From: Acestrorhynchus altus
Lineage: Eukaryota; Chordata; Actinopteri; Characiformes; Acestrorhynchidae
Direction of reading: 5' to 3'
Assembly (NCBI GenBank): GCA_034509495.1
Contig: CM067507.1
Location: 18,908,602 to 18,972,601, forward strand
Length of the DNA: 64,000 nucleotides
In this document: positions 12,496 through 25,455 of the stretch, piece by piece
Layout: every line of letters starts with the position of its first letter
Position numbering within the stretch: position 1 is the first letter of the stretch
Notes under the pieces: generated by a model
Told to the model about the DNA's origin: nothing
Seen by the model: the letters and a program-made list of their open reading frames with translations, nothing else
Databases searched by the model: none
Position numbers and translations under genes: made by a program

Positions 12496-14160
12496 TTCAC
12501 TTGTTGCTCACACATCAAATAATCATAAGTGTATATCAGGTCCCAATATACAGCATTTCAAACAAACATGTTGTTCATTGTGGACTAGTGAACTGCAGCC
12601 ATTAGTGATCATGCAGTTATTGATCAATACTTCAAAAGGTGACGTTTAATAATGAGAGAAGTTCATAGTTTGTTACTGAAGCAGTAAATGACTGAAGATA
12701 CTGATCCATAATATAAAGTATTTCTCATTGTTTTGTCAGACATGATTTGTTCAACAGACTTTAGGAGAATGTGAAAACTGTTAAACACTTTAAAACTAAC
12801 ACTGAATTAGACTTACAGCATACAGCACCCAGTTTTATCCTTCAACACTGTATTTGTTTTGTAGTGTAGGGAGATGGGCTGTATGCAGTGACAGATGTGG
12901 CGTCCTTTGAGGCGGTAGCTGAAAGTTGGGTACATGTAATTCCCTTTGCTGACATGATATTGTTTCCGATCTGGTCCATGACGGCACAAGTGGTCTGGCC
13001 ACAATAAAGTGGTAAGCAGTGCCAAGAGGCTCTGACCAAGACTCTGGTCTGCATCCTCTCTTCAGGGCTGTCTGGCTGCTTAGCCACGGGCCGCCCCTGT
13101 GTCTCCCCACCAGCAATCTGCCTACAGGCAGAGGGGGCGTTGTGACCTCAGACCCTCAATTTGTCTCCATTGGCTTCTATTTCTGCTAATGAGTCAGAAT
13201 CACTAAAAATCCCCACATTTTAAAATAAAAAAGTGAAATGTCACTCTGGTTGTCTGTGTGTGAGTGTGAGAGACCAAATTACATGGGTGATCAGGGTGAC
13301 AGTGCCCACACACACACCCACCCACCCATTTTGACTAATAAAAGCAACTTTGAACACAAACATGGAAAAGAGAATTTGTCCATTTTTGTAAGTAAGTGTT
13401 TAGGGTGTCTGACAAAAGCGTAAACAGACAAAGAAAATGACAGGGATGACTGGAACAAGTGTGTGCTTGTCTGTCTGACGCTCTCATCTCACTCTATTCT
13501 TCCTCTCAAAAATGTTGGAAAGCGGAAGATGTCGGCTAAGGCCAGACAGTTGGAAAATTGATTTTGGAGAATAACAGGATCAACATGCCACATGAAAATT
13601 CACACGACTCACAGAATAGACTCTTTTAAAGGTCCAGTCAGCTCATTTTCAACATTTTATATATTTTTATAAGTGACCCAAATTGTTTATTTTTTCAGGG
13701 CTGTGTAAACTATTAAGTTTGATCAGACTTGAGCCACTTGCCAATGTTGTCCCTGATAGGATATGTATCTGATTTGTGGGTATTCAACATAAATGTGAAT
13801 GGTCAGATCAGATTTAACGTGTCTTTTAAAGCCTGCACACAGGCAATTAGTGCTGTTGGTGATGAAGGCTAAAGCTCCAGTAAAAAAGTTCATTTGTTGC
13901 TAAACATGAATGGAGAGAGATAAAAATACTGGAAGTTAATTTCAGGAACATACTTTAAATCTGATACAATGTCAGAAAAACATTGTGAATAGTTTGTAGC
14001 GTTTGTCGCAAAAATGCACAAAAAAGGTTTAGCACAAGTATGTGGACCCAACTCTGCTCATGGTCTAAGAAAGATGATTGGCTGCTTTTTTGAAGGGTGG
14101 GACTTTGTCCACAAACAAAATTTTTATTAAACCAGGCACAAAATATGCCTAAAATACACT
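12496..14160. other. Non-coding, no recognised repeat or exon
   Basis: The GC-richer part at 12880-13140 gives three overlapping minus frames (70-93 codons) without family resemblance. A short CA/CCCA run lies near 13308-13326. Nothing else was recognised. Confidence 0.4.
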
Positions 14161-14164
14161 CCCC

Positions 14165-14345
14165 ACACCATTATACCACTTCCACCAACCTAGGCTGTTG
14201 ACACAAAGCAGGCTGGGTACATTAATTAATACTGGTGTCTCAAATCCACCTTGCATCCTGATTCATCAGACCAGGGTATTCTTTTTCCATCTTTAAATGT
14301 TGAGTTTGGGTGAGTGTGTGTCCACTGCTGCCTCAGCTTGCCCAA
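14165..14345 (+). repeat. Fragment of a widespread fish interspersed repeat
   Basis: The order ACCACTTCCACCAACCTAGG, TGACACAAAGCAGGCTGG, ATTCATCAGACCAGGG, TTTTTCCATCTTTAAATGTT and TTTGGGTGAGTGTGTG matches a repeat I remember from many teleost genomes. Non-coding, both ends missing. Confidence 0.5.
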
Positions 14346-15051
14346 CAATAACCCCACACATAAAATCAGATTTTCCTCATTTTATATACATAAAGTTTGA
14401 AGTGAACATTACCTGAAGGTACTGGTCCATGTCTTGATACTTCTACCACATGACAGGGGCAGTACTAGACCTAGGCTATGGGGCTATATGGGGTGTTTCT
14501 CAATAACCCCAGGTCTTCCCCCCTACACCGTTTGAATGGACGAAACAAAACAAACTCTCTCCTTTCAAAATGAGCACAGAGGGACCCTTGCCTTTCAAAC
14601 AGATGAAACAAACTCTATGGGTTAAGCCACAGGTCTCTACAATGTCTACGCCCCTGCTGCACAGCTGCCATAAAAATTAGTGATTTAGATAATTGCACGA
14701 ATGTGTAAACTTACAGGTTAGTTTAAAATAAACTATATAAATAACAATTGTTAGAGTGTTTATTGTAACATTTAATAAAAAAAAAGTTGCTGAGCAATGA
14801 AGATAACTCAGAACACTCTGAGTCACAAAAGAAAGAGTGATTAGTGTAAGGATTAAATGCGGGGCGTGTAGTAAGATGGTGGGTGAGATAGTAACAGTCT
14901 GAGAAACACCCAGCGACATTCAGTCTGCTCCTTAATGCTCCCAGTGGTGAGGGGTGTGTTTTCAGGGGGGCATCACACACTGGGCTGTAGTCTCTATGTT
15001 GGGGGGCTCTTCTCTCACTGACTGCATCATTCTCTCCGCAGCCCACTCAAG

Positions 15052-15059
15052 CACACACA

Positions 15060-15131
<72 letters not shown>
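15052..15131. repeat. (CA)n microsatellite
   Basis: About 80 bp of CA with one TC interruption near its start. Confidence 0.98.
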
Positions 15132-15133
<2 letters not shown>

Positions 15134-15747
15134 CCTCAATAAAATTATATGTCTGCCCCTCAGAGCAAACACTGTGTGATTCAGTGTGGCATGGTGCTTG
15201 GCCCCACCAGGAGGATTTAATGTGTTTGTGCTGTATGTATGAGTGAGAATGGCTTATGTGTGACAAAACTATAATGATGTGTAGGGTGTGTTATGCTTTA
15301 GAGGGGGGTGGACACACTAGCTCTCGTACCACTGAATGGTTGGTTGAGAAAACATGGACAGAGGCCATTTTAAGTGGAATGAGGTGAAATAAATCGGGGG
15401 CCCTGTCCAGCTGTTCTTCACTTCCATCCCTGTGTAACAGACTCCCAGATGGTGGCCGCTGTTCTCTCACTCACATGTGGGCAGCTTCATTATCACAAGG
15501 TGAATTACAGTAAAACATTACCAATTTCTAACCCATGATGAGCTTCACAGCTGTGGCCCACACTTGAGGGCTTGTTTCCCTACTGAGCAGAAAGTGAGCA
15601 TGGACTCAAAGCAAAGGCTCCATTTACCTGCTTTAAATGGCCAAGCAGGAAGGAGGCAGGATAAAAGGACACTTTAACAACCTGAATCTTCAGATACAGT
15701 CTGTATTTTCTCTTTTAGAATTTAGAATAAAGAATTATGACAAACCT

Positions 15748-15754
15748 ACACACA

Positions 15755-15785
<31 letters not shown>
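15748..15785. repeat. (CA)n microsatellite
   Basis: About 38 bp of CA with a single TA interruption. Confidence 0.95.
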
Positions 15786-16130
15786 GTTTTGGTGAACACA
15801 GGACATAAACTCACAAATACAGTCCTACTTTTACAAACTAATTTGTCCCAGCATAATCCCACAAACAAAAATAACAAAAATAACACTTCTGCAAAAGAGC
15901 ACATTGTATATTATATAGTTAAAAACACAGTAACTACAAATGAAGGTGCCAATTTTTGATTAAAGTGAAATGTTATTTTTGCCCTTTTCACTGGGTAAAA
16001 TATTAAAATCTTGGGAACGCTCATACCTGTATAAGTTGTGAGACATTATCTTGTGTGTTAGAGCTGGTAGTGACTGACCAGTGCCTGTTTCATTTCTTGA
16101 TGACTATTTGTAGCCATCCATGAACTTCAT

Positions 16131-16210
16131 ACTAGTGCATCTCAAAAAATTTGAATACTGTGAAAAACATTTTTGATAATTTAATAAAAAAAAATAAACT
16201 GTCAGTGTAA
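16131..16210 (+). repeat. Interspersed repeat family F, copy 2 (end fragment)
   Basis: Begins ACTAGTGCATCTCAAAAAAT, then TTGAATACTGTGAAAAAC. The first 20 bp are identical to the start of the copy at 4606. Confidence 0.6.
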
Positions 16211-16334
16211 TGGCTTTCTTGGCAAACAAACCAAAATACAAAGCAAAAGAACATGGAAGGCAACAATTAACCAAAATAAACAAAAACAAAAAAGACACTA
16301 AGCTACACTAAGTGAACCAAACAGGCAAGGAATC

Positions 16335-17021
16335 TTGATGATCAGGCGGGCTGGCTCCGTGGTTGGCACAAAGCTGAACTCTCTGGTGTCAGTGGCAGAG
16401 AAGAGGACTCTGAAGAAGCTACTGGACATTATGGACAATGCCAGTCATCCTCTACACACTGTCATCAGCCACCAGAGCCTGTTCAGTGAAAGACTGCTCC
16501 TTCCCAAGTGCAGGACCAATAGACTTAAAAACTCTTTAGTCCCGCACGCCATCAGATTGTACAACTCCTCTCTGGGGGGAGGAGGGGTAACAGGAGAATA
16601 AAGGATGGGAATGAGTAGGTGCCGAACCAACAGTCAACAGTTAACAGTAACCTGCAACCAGACCACCACAACACAACTGGACTCTCTGTGCAATAACAGT
16701 TTTTTTTCAAGTGCAATAATAATGTGCAATACCCCTCCTACAGGACCCTCTTCTCATGCACTATTATCTATATTGTATATTGTAATATAGTCTCTATATT
16801 ATATATTCTATATATTTATATAGTGTTTTAGTGTTTAGTGTGCCTCTTACTAAATTATTGTTTTTTATCTATCTATAATTACTGCTTCTTACTAAATTAT
16901 TTTTTTTATCTATTGTTCTACTTCTACTTAATCCCATGCTGCTACTGGAACCTTAATTTCCCCGAAGGAACCATCCCAAGGGATCAATAAAGTTCTATTC
17001 TATTCTATTCTATTCTATTCT
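16335..17021 (+). mobile_element. 3' end of a CR1/Rex1-like LINE with (TTCTA)n tail
   Basis: An 88-codon frame (16335-16601) reads RRAGSVVGTKLNSL…LLDIMDNASHPLHTV…LLLPKCRTNRLKNS…PHAIRLYNSS, the C-terminus commonly seen after the reverse transcriptase of fish LINEs. A 3' UTR follows, ending AATTTCCCCGAAGGAACCAT…GGGATCAATAAAGTTC and a (TTCTA)n tail at 16993-17021. It is 5'-truncated. The clade assignment is from memory of similar tails and is uncertain; that this is a LINE end is much surer. Confidence 0.75.
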
Positions 17022-20000
17022 TCTATTTATCATAAGTTGGAACATTTATGAAGTCTTATTCAACCTTTGCTCTTATTTCCTTGGTGTAGCATGGAAGGGT
17101 ATGAACATGTCACTTTGAACTCAATCACAAACATGGCTTTAAACACAAAGACTGTTACTTCGGGTTGATGCAGCTGGGACTTGAAATGAAATGTTATATT
17201 GTTGCCAACACATTTTAAAAACAAGATATATTTTAATACATTTCATTATACTACTTTTGAACTGCCAGGGCTCTCCATTCTGAGGGTGGGAAGATTTCTT
17301 ATGTGGTGGCATAAACTACCAAACAACCCCATTGACCCCTCCAAACCATGGTATCATATACTGAAGTAGTTGACGGGACAAAATGTTTACAATTAAAAAA
17401 TGAGTTCCAGGCTTGCATGTATTTGCAGGACCATATGTGCATTTTACACACAAGCCACTGAGCAAAAGAAGCACAGCGAGCAATGATCAAAACGCAATTA
17501 GTGTTGGTTTGCAATTAAGAGGGGAGTTTACATGCATGTATGGTTGGTCTCTCCCTTCATTCGCTACATTATTAAAGATGTCAGTAATCATCTCTCAACA
17601 TATGAAACACATTAACTGGCTTTTCACTTCTTTAGAGCTTGAATGTCTTAAACAACTGCTCTCTTTTAAGAATGTATTACATAAGAGGTCAGATTTTTAC
17701 AGCAGTTCTATAAATAAAGTAAAATAAAAAAGAAACTTTTCTGGTAAAACAATCAGTGGTCTCATAAACAACACACCCTTGAACGCCCTGTGAATCTGGC
17801 ACAGAATGTCACAGCTCAGAGAACCTGGCAACTGCTGGCCATCAAAATGCATGACAAATACAAGAACAGTCTGTCTGTAATGCAATGCTGTGTATCAACC
17901 ACTGGATGGATTCTGACTGCTGGAACGCACTCCAGAATGTCTACTACTATTGGCCAGATACCTCATATTATTAGTCAGACATTATATGATTGGCTTGAGA
18001 CATTATACCAGTTTTTTTCCCTGCCAACTCCTTCTCAATAGGAATATCATTCCAGATAGAAAAGTCACTCCATAAATTTACTCATAGCAATACTCAAGGG
18101 AATGTTTCAGCATGACTAGCTGTTTGTATGGAATGATTGTGGTTTTCTTTTCAGGAATTAATGCAAATGTTTTTCAGGAAATTAAGAAGCTGTATGGAAA
18201 CTTGACGGTAGATTAAATGTTAAAGTGCACATTTCCTTCAGTTCTTATTTTGTATTTCCAGTGTGTTTCCATAGGCACATCAGACTGGTCTGACTTTACA
18301 TTGGCCTAGAGATCAAATGAATATCCGAACTGAGATGTGTTATTTTGCATGTATAATTGCATGACAGAACTGAAAACAGCACTAGCTCCCAGTAAAAAAT
18401 GAAAATGAGTAAAAGAAAACAAGAGGAGGTGCATAGATGTTCATGAAAGGGTGACTAAAAGGGGCATTGTCCACAAATCGGTGCCAGGTACATTTGTGAT
18501 GTGTATGTGACTGCTCAGGCTTTGTAGTGTACCACAGGCCTTAAATGGGGAGAGTCATTGAACATAGTGCAGGCACTGCCTTGTGGCAGCAAGGACGTTA
18601 GAATAATATATGTCTTGGAAGTGAGCCCACTATTAAAGATGGAACCTACTCAAGGAACTTGTGTAAACTTTTGGGGACTGTTACTGTCTTACTCTGATGT
18701 CAAAGAGCTTTCAAAACTTTAATCAAATCATTGAAAGAGGGAGGTTGTTAATCAAAAGTTATGATAAATTAGATTTCCAAGTCCTGATGGATTTTAGGAG
18801 TGAGAGAGACTTTCTTCGTGCTACGGGAAGGGAGAAATGAATGCATTTGTTGATTTGATCATGCTTTGAAATGTTAATAGGGCGAAATTTGAATGGGATC
18901 CCACTTCAAAATAAGCAGCACCAGGCAGTGCATATTGTGATTGGAGAAGGGAGTGTTTATCCATGAGCTAGGCCTTGCTCACTGCCCTGAGAGGTTTAAT
19001 CTGGCAAGGATGACCCCATGCAGCCTAAATAAAGCAGACAGAGAAAAAAAAAAGCTGAGTGAGTTTCTGTCACTCCAGCTGCCCAGCCCCTGAACACCAC
19101 ACAAAAACACGAGTGTCCCAAAGGGACCCTGAGTCAACACCACCTCCTTCCGCTGGCGGACGCCTGCAACTGCTTTTCTAATCACAGGAAAACCTATCAG
19201 GAGCACTGTGTGGCTGCGTGGGTGTGTGTAGGTGAACCAGCAGACTGGTGCATAATATCTTACAATTACACACCCATCCACATGCTGCTTATCTGAGAAA
19301 CGTCATCCTCCTTCTCTCCAAATAAACTCTAAAAAAGATGCTCAGTTACAGTGCAAAAAAATTATTTGATTTAATCTACATTGTACTGATAAGTTCTGCT
19401 AGCTTCCTGAACAAGTTACTCTATTGTGTAAACTAATTAAATAAACAAACAATTAAAACAAAGTATTGAGTTTAGTAACAGTTTAAAATAATACATCTAA
19501 TAGGCATATCAAAGGAATGTATAGATAGCTATAGCTGGCAATATATTGGTTGTTTATTGTATGTTGCCTAGCTACTTTCACATTAGAATTTCTGAGTACT
19601 ATTAAGATTTCTCCAATTTATTTGGAAAGAGAGAGAGAGGAATGGAACAATACCACAAAGGGGTTGATATTTGGTATCTTGCTAGCATCAGGTTGGTTAT
19701 ATGGTATACAAGCAAAAAATTTGATTAGGTCTCTGTGATTGACAGGTCATTAACCCCAAGCTTGGTTTAGCTTTTTCTTTTCTTTTTTCCTTTATTGCAA
19801 TTTTCAATCCCAGTTTCAAAGTGCCAATTAGCCAACCCCAGGACGACTCTCCCCCTATCACATATGATGTTTCCATCACAAGAAGGACATATGCTTCCTC
19901 CAATACATACGAAGCCATCCATTATGTTTTTTGAACTATCACAATTTTTATATCTTTATCACAAAGAGAACATAGTCTTGTTTAATTAGATTTAGAGCAG

Positions 20001-20299
20001 TACCGTGTGTAAATTATTTATTAAAATGTTTGTGGTATATTTTAAAAAAATATTTTTTTTTTCTTGAACTTTTTAAGATGTTAGATCATATAGCAAAGAA
20101 GAGCTTGCAAGGTAGTGATTAGGAAAAGGAATGGGCTGGGTCAAATCTGTAATTGTTCCATGTGGCATCTTGTCAACCTCCTGTGTCATTTCACAAACAG
20201 TTAAATATTTAAGGAAAGGAATCATGAAAAGCCACAACAAGCTTGTCATTAGGCATCGGATCTTTTTATTTTTTATCATCTTATAGTAATGGTTAATAG
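17022..20299. other. Non-coding, no recognised feature
   Basis: No exon, repeat family or RNA gene was recognised. Short GA-rich (19627-19640) and T-rich runs are present. Confidence 0.45.
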
Positions 20300-20530
20300 C
20301 TGTGTTGCTGATCGGATCATAAATGGTTGACTTTAGTTGTTTGGGGTAGGGGCTTTGTAATACTGTTTAAAGAAATGTTATATAAACAAACATATTGAAT
20401 GATAAATGTCCATAGCAGCTTTAGTAGTTTTGTGTCGAGGCTTGTTTGTAATATTGTTCAAAGGCACAAGGTAATTGCGATGTTGCTGATCACATCATAA
20501 ATGGCCACAGCAACATTATATAAATGGAGG
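20300..20530. repeat. Degenerate tandem array, about 89-bp unit
   Basis: GTTGCTGATCGGATCATAAATGG at 20304 recurs as GTTGCTGATC.CATCATAAATGG at 20482, and CTTTAGTTGTTT (20331) with GTAATACTGTTTAAAG (20357) recur about 89 bp later as CTTTAGTAGTTT and GTAATATTGTTCAAAG. About 2.5 diverged units. Confidence 0.55.
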
Positions 20531-22349
20531 TGCTTAGTTGAGAGAGTTTGGGAAAGGGGTGGGCCCAATGTATAACCCCAGGTACATGCTAGGTACATGA
20601 TTTTTTTCATCTTGCTATATTATTTGACTGATAATTTCATTGTTCCAAATGTTCCATTTGACATATCTCCTACTTATTTTGTGTTCCTCTCAGGGAAGTA
20701 TTAATATTCACAAAGTCACTTATAATGATGCAAAACATGCCAAAATATGCTCTTTCTTTGAGACAAATATAAAAAAAACACCACACGTTTTTTTTTGCCT
20801 GTCTCCTATCAACAGCCTCATCACAGTCATAAACATTTAGCAGCTCAAGACAATCAAATATGTGCTCAGTCTACCAAAATCTGAAAATGCAGACCCAGCC
20901 AGTGATTCAGAAAACAGTGATGATATCACTGAGTCAAAAAGACAGTATGACTAATCTTCTAGACACCCATGCCATAGTGACAACATCATTGTGAGACCAG
21001 TGTCTGATCGTTGTAAGGTATTCGACGTCTTAATTCCAAAATTGTATACCATGTGTTGACTGTCTCCAAGAGGGATGAGTGTTCTCTTGGCAAGTAGTAA
21101 GGCTTTCCAGATAAAATTCACATAAACACACAAAAAGGGAGAGTGAGCGAGCAAAGCGAGACAGACAGACACAAAATGAGTCACAGTGCAATGACATTAC
21201 CACATATGAAATATGTGCAGTGTGACTAGTAAGAAAGAATTGTCTGAAAAGAGACATGAGTAAATTTGAGTGAGATCATTATGTAAAAGCAAGTCTGCAT
21301 TTATCTCAGTATGACACTGCTCAAGTAGTTCAATCATCCTCTTCATTAATAATCAAAAATGAAGGCACAGATCCATTTGTCTTGTGGGTGATTGGACACC
21401 TAAGAGATGGCTTGTCCTGGTTTCTCTTTCCTTTTTCACCAATGGACCTTCAGCACTGTATTGCTGTTGTTTCAGTGAGAGACGCAGGCTGCCAAACAGT
21501 AATGCTAGCTTGTTTATGTGGTTACCGCTAAATGCATAATGTAGCAAGCTGCTTTTAAAGGCTTGTTAATGTTGTGTTAACAGTCTTAAAGACCGTCCAT
21601 AAGAAACAGGAAAAGATAAATTGAATCAGGACAATTCTGATGAGCTTAGCTAAAGTTTCCTCTTAACAGTCTCTTGCTGCATAACTGGCCCTGAGGGAGA
21701 GGGAGTGCAGGGGGGTGTAACTATGGAGACCGGCCAGCACGGAGGTCCAACGATGGTGGTTCCCAACCGCCTCTGAGGCACCAGGGCTTAATAAGTTTTC
21801 ATCAGGCCTACATACAACATAACAGACACTACAGCACCTCACTGTACACTTCGGATCCCCGGCGAGGGCATTAACAAACAGAAGTTGGAAATGAAAACCA
21901 TAATCTTCTTTGAACTCAGGGGTGGCCAAATATTCTCTCTTCTGGACTGCCTTGTCAGCACCCACGTTGGTGCTGGAGGATGGAAAGGAAGACGAGAGGG
22001 ATAGAAGAAGGGTGATAGGCAGGAAAGATGTGCTCTAAATACATCAGCACAGTCAGACCGGAGTGTTAACAGTAACAGCCAAAAACCAGCACTGACCTAG
22101 GACTCTCTTGAGGACTGCAAGGTGAAGGCAAACAGGGCTTTATTTTATAAATATCATATGAGACCTATGGAAGAAAACACTTGACCATGCAGATTAGTAA
22201 TTGGGTTTATATAAGCATGAATTGTTAGTATGTGTTGCTAACAATGCTGAATGTTTTAACATTTCTGTAGTTTTAAGATGATTAGTGTAATTCACTGATG
22301 AATGACAAATTAACCCTTAGACTAAGGTTACTTTTAGACCTTGATTTAA
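20531..22349. other. Non-coding, no recognised feature
   Basis: No gene or known repeat was recognised. A 100-codon minus frame at 21663-21965 was examined and not accepted. Confidence 0.45.
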
Positions 22350-24109
22350 CCCTAGTATCAGGATAGTGAGCTGAACTGACGTAGACGAAGATGTAGACAA
22401 GGGAAGTGGAGGCAAATGCTAGGGTTTAGGGTTTAATAACAAATGGAACAGAATAAAAACAAACAGGCAGGATCTCACAAGACTGAGAACAATGCACACT
22501 ATGAACAAACTAACCAACTACTCTGGCAATATACTTTTAAGGACTGACAAACACTGACTCAAACACAGGGTCTTATGTACATGGAGGACAATGGACACAC
22601 CTGGAGCGGGATGATGGGGCAGGGTTACAAAGTAGACACAGCTGGGAATGGGCGGAGACCAAAACATAGAAGTATGTGGGAAATAAAGAAACAAAGAATG
22701 AGATTGGAAGACAGGAGATAGATGGGACAGATACATGACAGTAGGCCTCTGGCTGACACGCAACTCTGGGGTACATAAACCAACACTCCCCGGGGCTGGT
22801 GCTGGAGAGGGACTGGAAACAGAACAAGAATGGATAGGACAGATGGGACTAGACACGAACAGGAGACAGACTAGATAAAAACTGACCAGGAACTAAATAC
22901 ATGATAGGAGACAAGACTGGAGACATGACTGGGGACACAATAGATGTCACTGGAGACTAGACCTGGGAAATTGAGGACATGATGGCCCACTGGCCTGAAC
23001 TGGTTAGGTTCTAACCTTAACCTCTTCTGCCCCAACTGAGAAGGACCCCAAGCTCCCCTGATACTTTTTTACATTGGCTTTCCACCTTCCAGCTACTGGA
23101 CCTGGACTAGTTTCCCACTCTGCCACGGACTAGCTGCTCACCCACCATCACCAACTATAAATAAAGAAATAAAGAAATCTATTGTTACTATTATGTCCCC
23201 CAGCAAACTAAAATTGTTGCAGTATAACCGAGTATGAGAACAGAGGTGTAGGGGTCCAGTGTCCCCTAACTGTGTATAAGTAGTTTGACCAGAGGAGGCT
23301 GGATCCTCCCCCTTGGGAGCCTGGTTCCTCCCAAGGTTGCTTCCTCCAGCTCTGAGGGGGTTTTTCCTTGCCACTGTCACCCTTTAGCTTGCTCACTAGG
23401 GGATCTGTCTCTTAAACCTTTGTTCCTGTGTTATTAACCTTTTTATTTCTTAATTTCTGTAAAGCAACTCTGTGACAACTTCAGTTGTGAAGGCAACAGG
23501 GTGAACATGAGACAAGACAGGAGAAAAAGACATGACAGGGGAGTGGATTAGGGATAGGACAGGACTAGGCAATAGGACCAGAACAAACACATGGACCGGC
23601 ACAGACATGTAAATGTTGACAAAAACATGTATGGTAACAGGGACAGGAACTAGAACAGATATGGGCACAAAAACAGACCTGGACTGACACAGGAGTCCAG
23701 ACAGACATGGGCTGAGACATGGGCATGGGTTTAGTCCCAGAATTGGCTAATGTCCCAAAAATATGTGGAACCCTGCTACCTCCATGGTGAACATCAGTCC
23801 TTCACCAACTACTCTGGCAATACACATTTAAGGAATGACAAATGCTGACTCAAACACAGGGTCATAAGTACATGGAGGACAATGAACACACCTGGAGCGG
23901 GATAATGATGGGGCAGGGTTACAAATCAGACACAGCTGGGAATGGGTGGAGACAAGACCAAAACATAGAAGCATGTGGGAAATAAAGAAACAAAGAATGA
24001 GATTGGAAGACAGGAGATAGATGGGACAGATGGGAATGGGCGGAGACAAGCCCAAAACACATAAACACAAGATGTGAAGGCAGGGCATAGATGGGATAGA
24101 TACATGACA
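22350..24109 (-). mobile_element. LTR-like composite with two family C copies
   Basis: Two family C copies in the same (minus) orientation, 22530-22740 and 23815-24109, are about 75-85% alike by eye and each begins TGTCATGTATC on the minus strand. Between them lie purine-rich ACATGAC/GGAC-type degenerate repeats (22740-22990 and 23500-23720) and a nested repeat (23020-23490). The arrangement suggests a decayed non-autonomous LTR retrotransposon with two LTRs. No gag, protease, reverse transcriptase or integrase reading was found. Alternatively, two independent insertions. Confidence 0.4.
23020..23490 (+). repeat. Nested fish interspersed repeat (TTTTTCCTTGCCACTGTC type)
   Basis: Contains GGTTCCTCCCAAGGTTGCTT, GTTTTTCCTTGCCACTGTCA, GCTTGCTCACTAGGGGATCT and CTGTAAAGCAACTCTGTGAC, a block order I recognise as a very common teleost repeat tail. 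It is inserted within the LTR-like composite, so it may be younger than that element. Confidence 0.65.
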
Positions 24110-24565
24110 CCTAGGCAAATTTTGTGTGATGTTTTTATCATTTTATGTACATTTCTTCCCTAAAAAATTAGAAAAGTATTGATAGGAGACACATACCAGA
24201 TCCTATGATACTCAAATTTGTCTTCATTTGAGATGTAAAAATAAACAGAATTTAAATGTCTAGGAATATGACTATGTTTTGATAAAAAATTAACAGGCAC
24301 CTATAATTTGTGTTTATTATATATTTTTTTGTTTTCTGTTAATAAGGACTAAAAACACATTATATCTCAGAAATCATGTTGGAAATTGATCACCCAGAGT
24401 GTTTTTGAGCTGAAAAGGCAATACGTTTGATGAGTTATTTGGAATGGTATCATGGACAATAAGGATATTTATAATAATAAGTACTTCATAATACTTGACA
24501 GTAGTCTGAAAAATGAGAAACAACCTAAATAAAATAGCGTTCACTGCATTGTTTATAATTTGAAG
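24110..24565 (-). mobile_element. Family A element, copy 2
   Basis: The right terminus, read outward as CCTAGGCAAATTTTGTGTG, abuts the end of the LTR-like copy at 24109. Shared blocks are AAATTTGTCTTCATTTGAGATG (in two parts, 24217-24236), GAGTGTTTTTGAGCTGAAAA and AAGGATATTTATAATAATAAG with ACTTGACAGT.GTC, the last also in copy 4. The core and the other end are missing. Confidence 0.6.
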
Positions 24566-25249
24566 ATTTGTGGGGAGCCAGAGACAGAAGACAGAAATGA
24601 GAAGACTGGTCCAGGGGCATCACCTGACACTGAAGAGAAGGCATAGCCTTGTTCATCTGAGGGGCAGGAGTTTGGGGGGGGGGGATTTGTTTATTCATTC
24701 AACCAGTGGGTGAACTGGTGGTTGGTTTAATTCATTTTGTTTGACAGGTACTATAGGTATAGCCCCTGAACCAATCACTGGTTGAAATATAAGATTGAAT
24801 TGTTGTTGAATTGTTGTTGAATTCTGTTTCTTATAGAAGTGCTCTATGTAGTGGTCTGGATTTTTGCATGTTGAGGACAGTGAATAAGACCGTTTCAGAC
24901 CAGTTCAGGTGTGTGCTTAATGTACCTAGCAACTAGTGAGCATGTGGATGTTGAATTCTCTTGCACTGCTCTTTTGTCTGTCTATCATTTTAATACTGAT
25001 CAAATCATTCAATATGTCCTATGGATAGAAACATTGTCATCCAGAAAGAGACCATTCCAATCATTACAATGATCAATAAGTACTGGACTCTTAATTGTAG
25101 ATTAATCTTTGTAATTAATCTCCTGCTGTAGATGGTCTGTTTTGGCTAATACATTAACCAGACATTCTGAGGAACAGCTGTTTTTTCATTTTTTCTTGCC
25201 TATCACATTAATGAATAAGCATTATGGTTATTAATGTTTGCTTTTTAAT
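24566..25249. other. Non-coding, no recognised feature
   Basis: Includes a run of nine G at about 24674-24683 and a short TTGTTGAA tandem near 24800. Nothing else was recognised. Confidence 0.45.
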
Positions 25250-25251
25250 CT

Positions 25252-25455
25252 CTATATCCAAGCTTTTTTTTTTACTGACGTCTTTCCCATGAATCTAAAT
25301 GGAGATATCACATTAGCCACTGGTCCTGTTGAAACACTGGCAATTTGAGAAGTCTTTGTGACTAAAGTTCCTGCCATCTCAGCCTCAACAATAAACCTTC
25401 TTCCAAACCACTCAGATATTTTCCTTTTGCCATGTTGGTCTAAAATCAAGATCTA
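25252..25455 (-). pseudogene. Tc1/mariner-like transposase N-terminal (HTH) fragment
   Basis: The minus frame reads SEWFGRRFIVEAEMAGTLV, TKTSQIASVSTGPVANVI and SPFRFMGKTSVKKKA. This fits the helix-turn-helix DNA-binding domain of a Tc1-like transposase (Q-IA-VS-GTVANVI-AFR-MGKTSV pattern), which I recognise only from the motif layout. It is followed by lysine-rich low-complexity sequence and a stop; no catalytic domain is nearby. It may be a truncated copy. Confidence 0.45.

Noticed and set aside
12813..13116. Three overlapping minus frames in a GC-richer block
   Set aside because: All phases are open at once, none with recognised motifs, so base composition explains them better than coding.
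15027..15266. Open frames of alternating Cys-Val or Thr-His (also at 36786-37044, 37857-38123, 39168-39523, 58208-58456)
   Set aside because: These are translations of CA/TG microsatellites, not genes.
16335..16601. 88-codon plus frame as a possible host gene
   Set aside because: It is the C-terminus of a 5'-truncated LINE and is followed by its 3' UTR and pentamer tail.
21663..21965. 100-codon minus frame starting MGADKAVQKREYLATPEF
   Set aside because: Protein-like at first glance, but no known family came to mind, no clear splice sites bound it, and the second half is low in conserved features.
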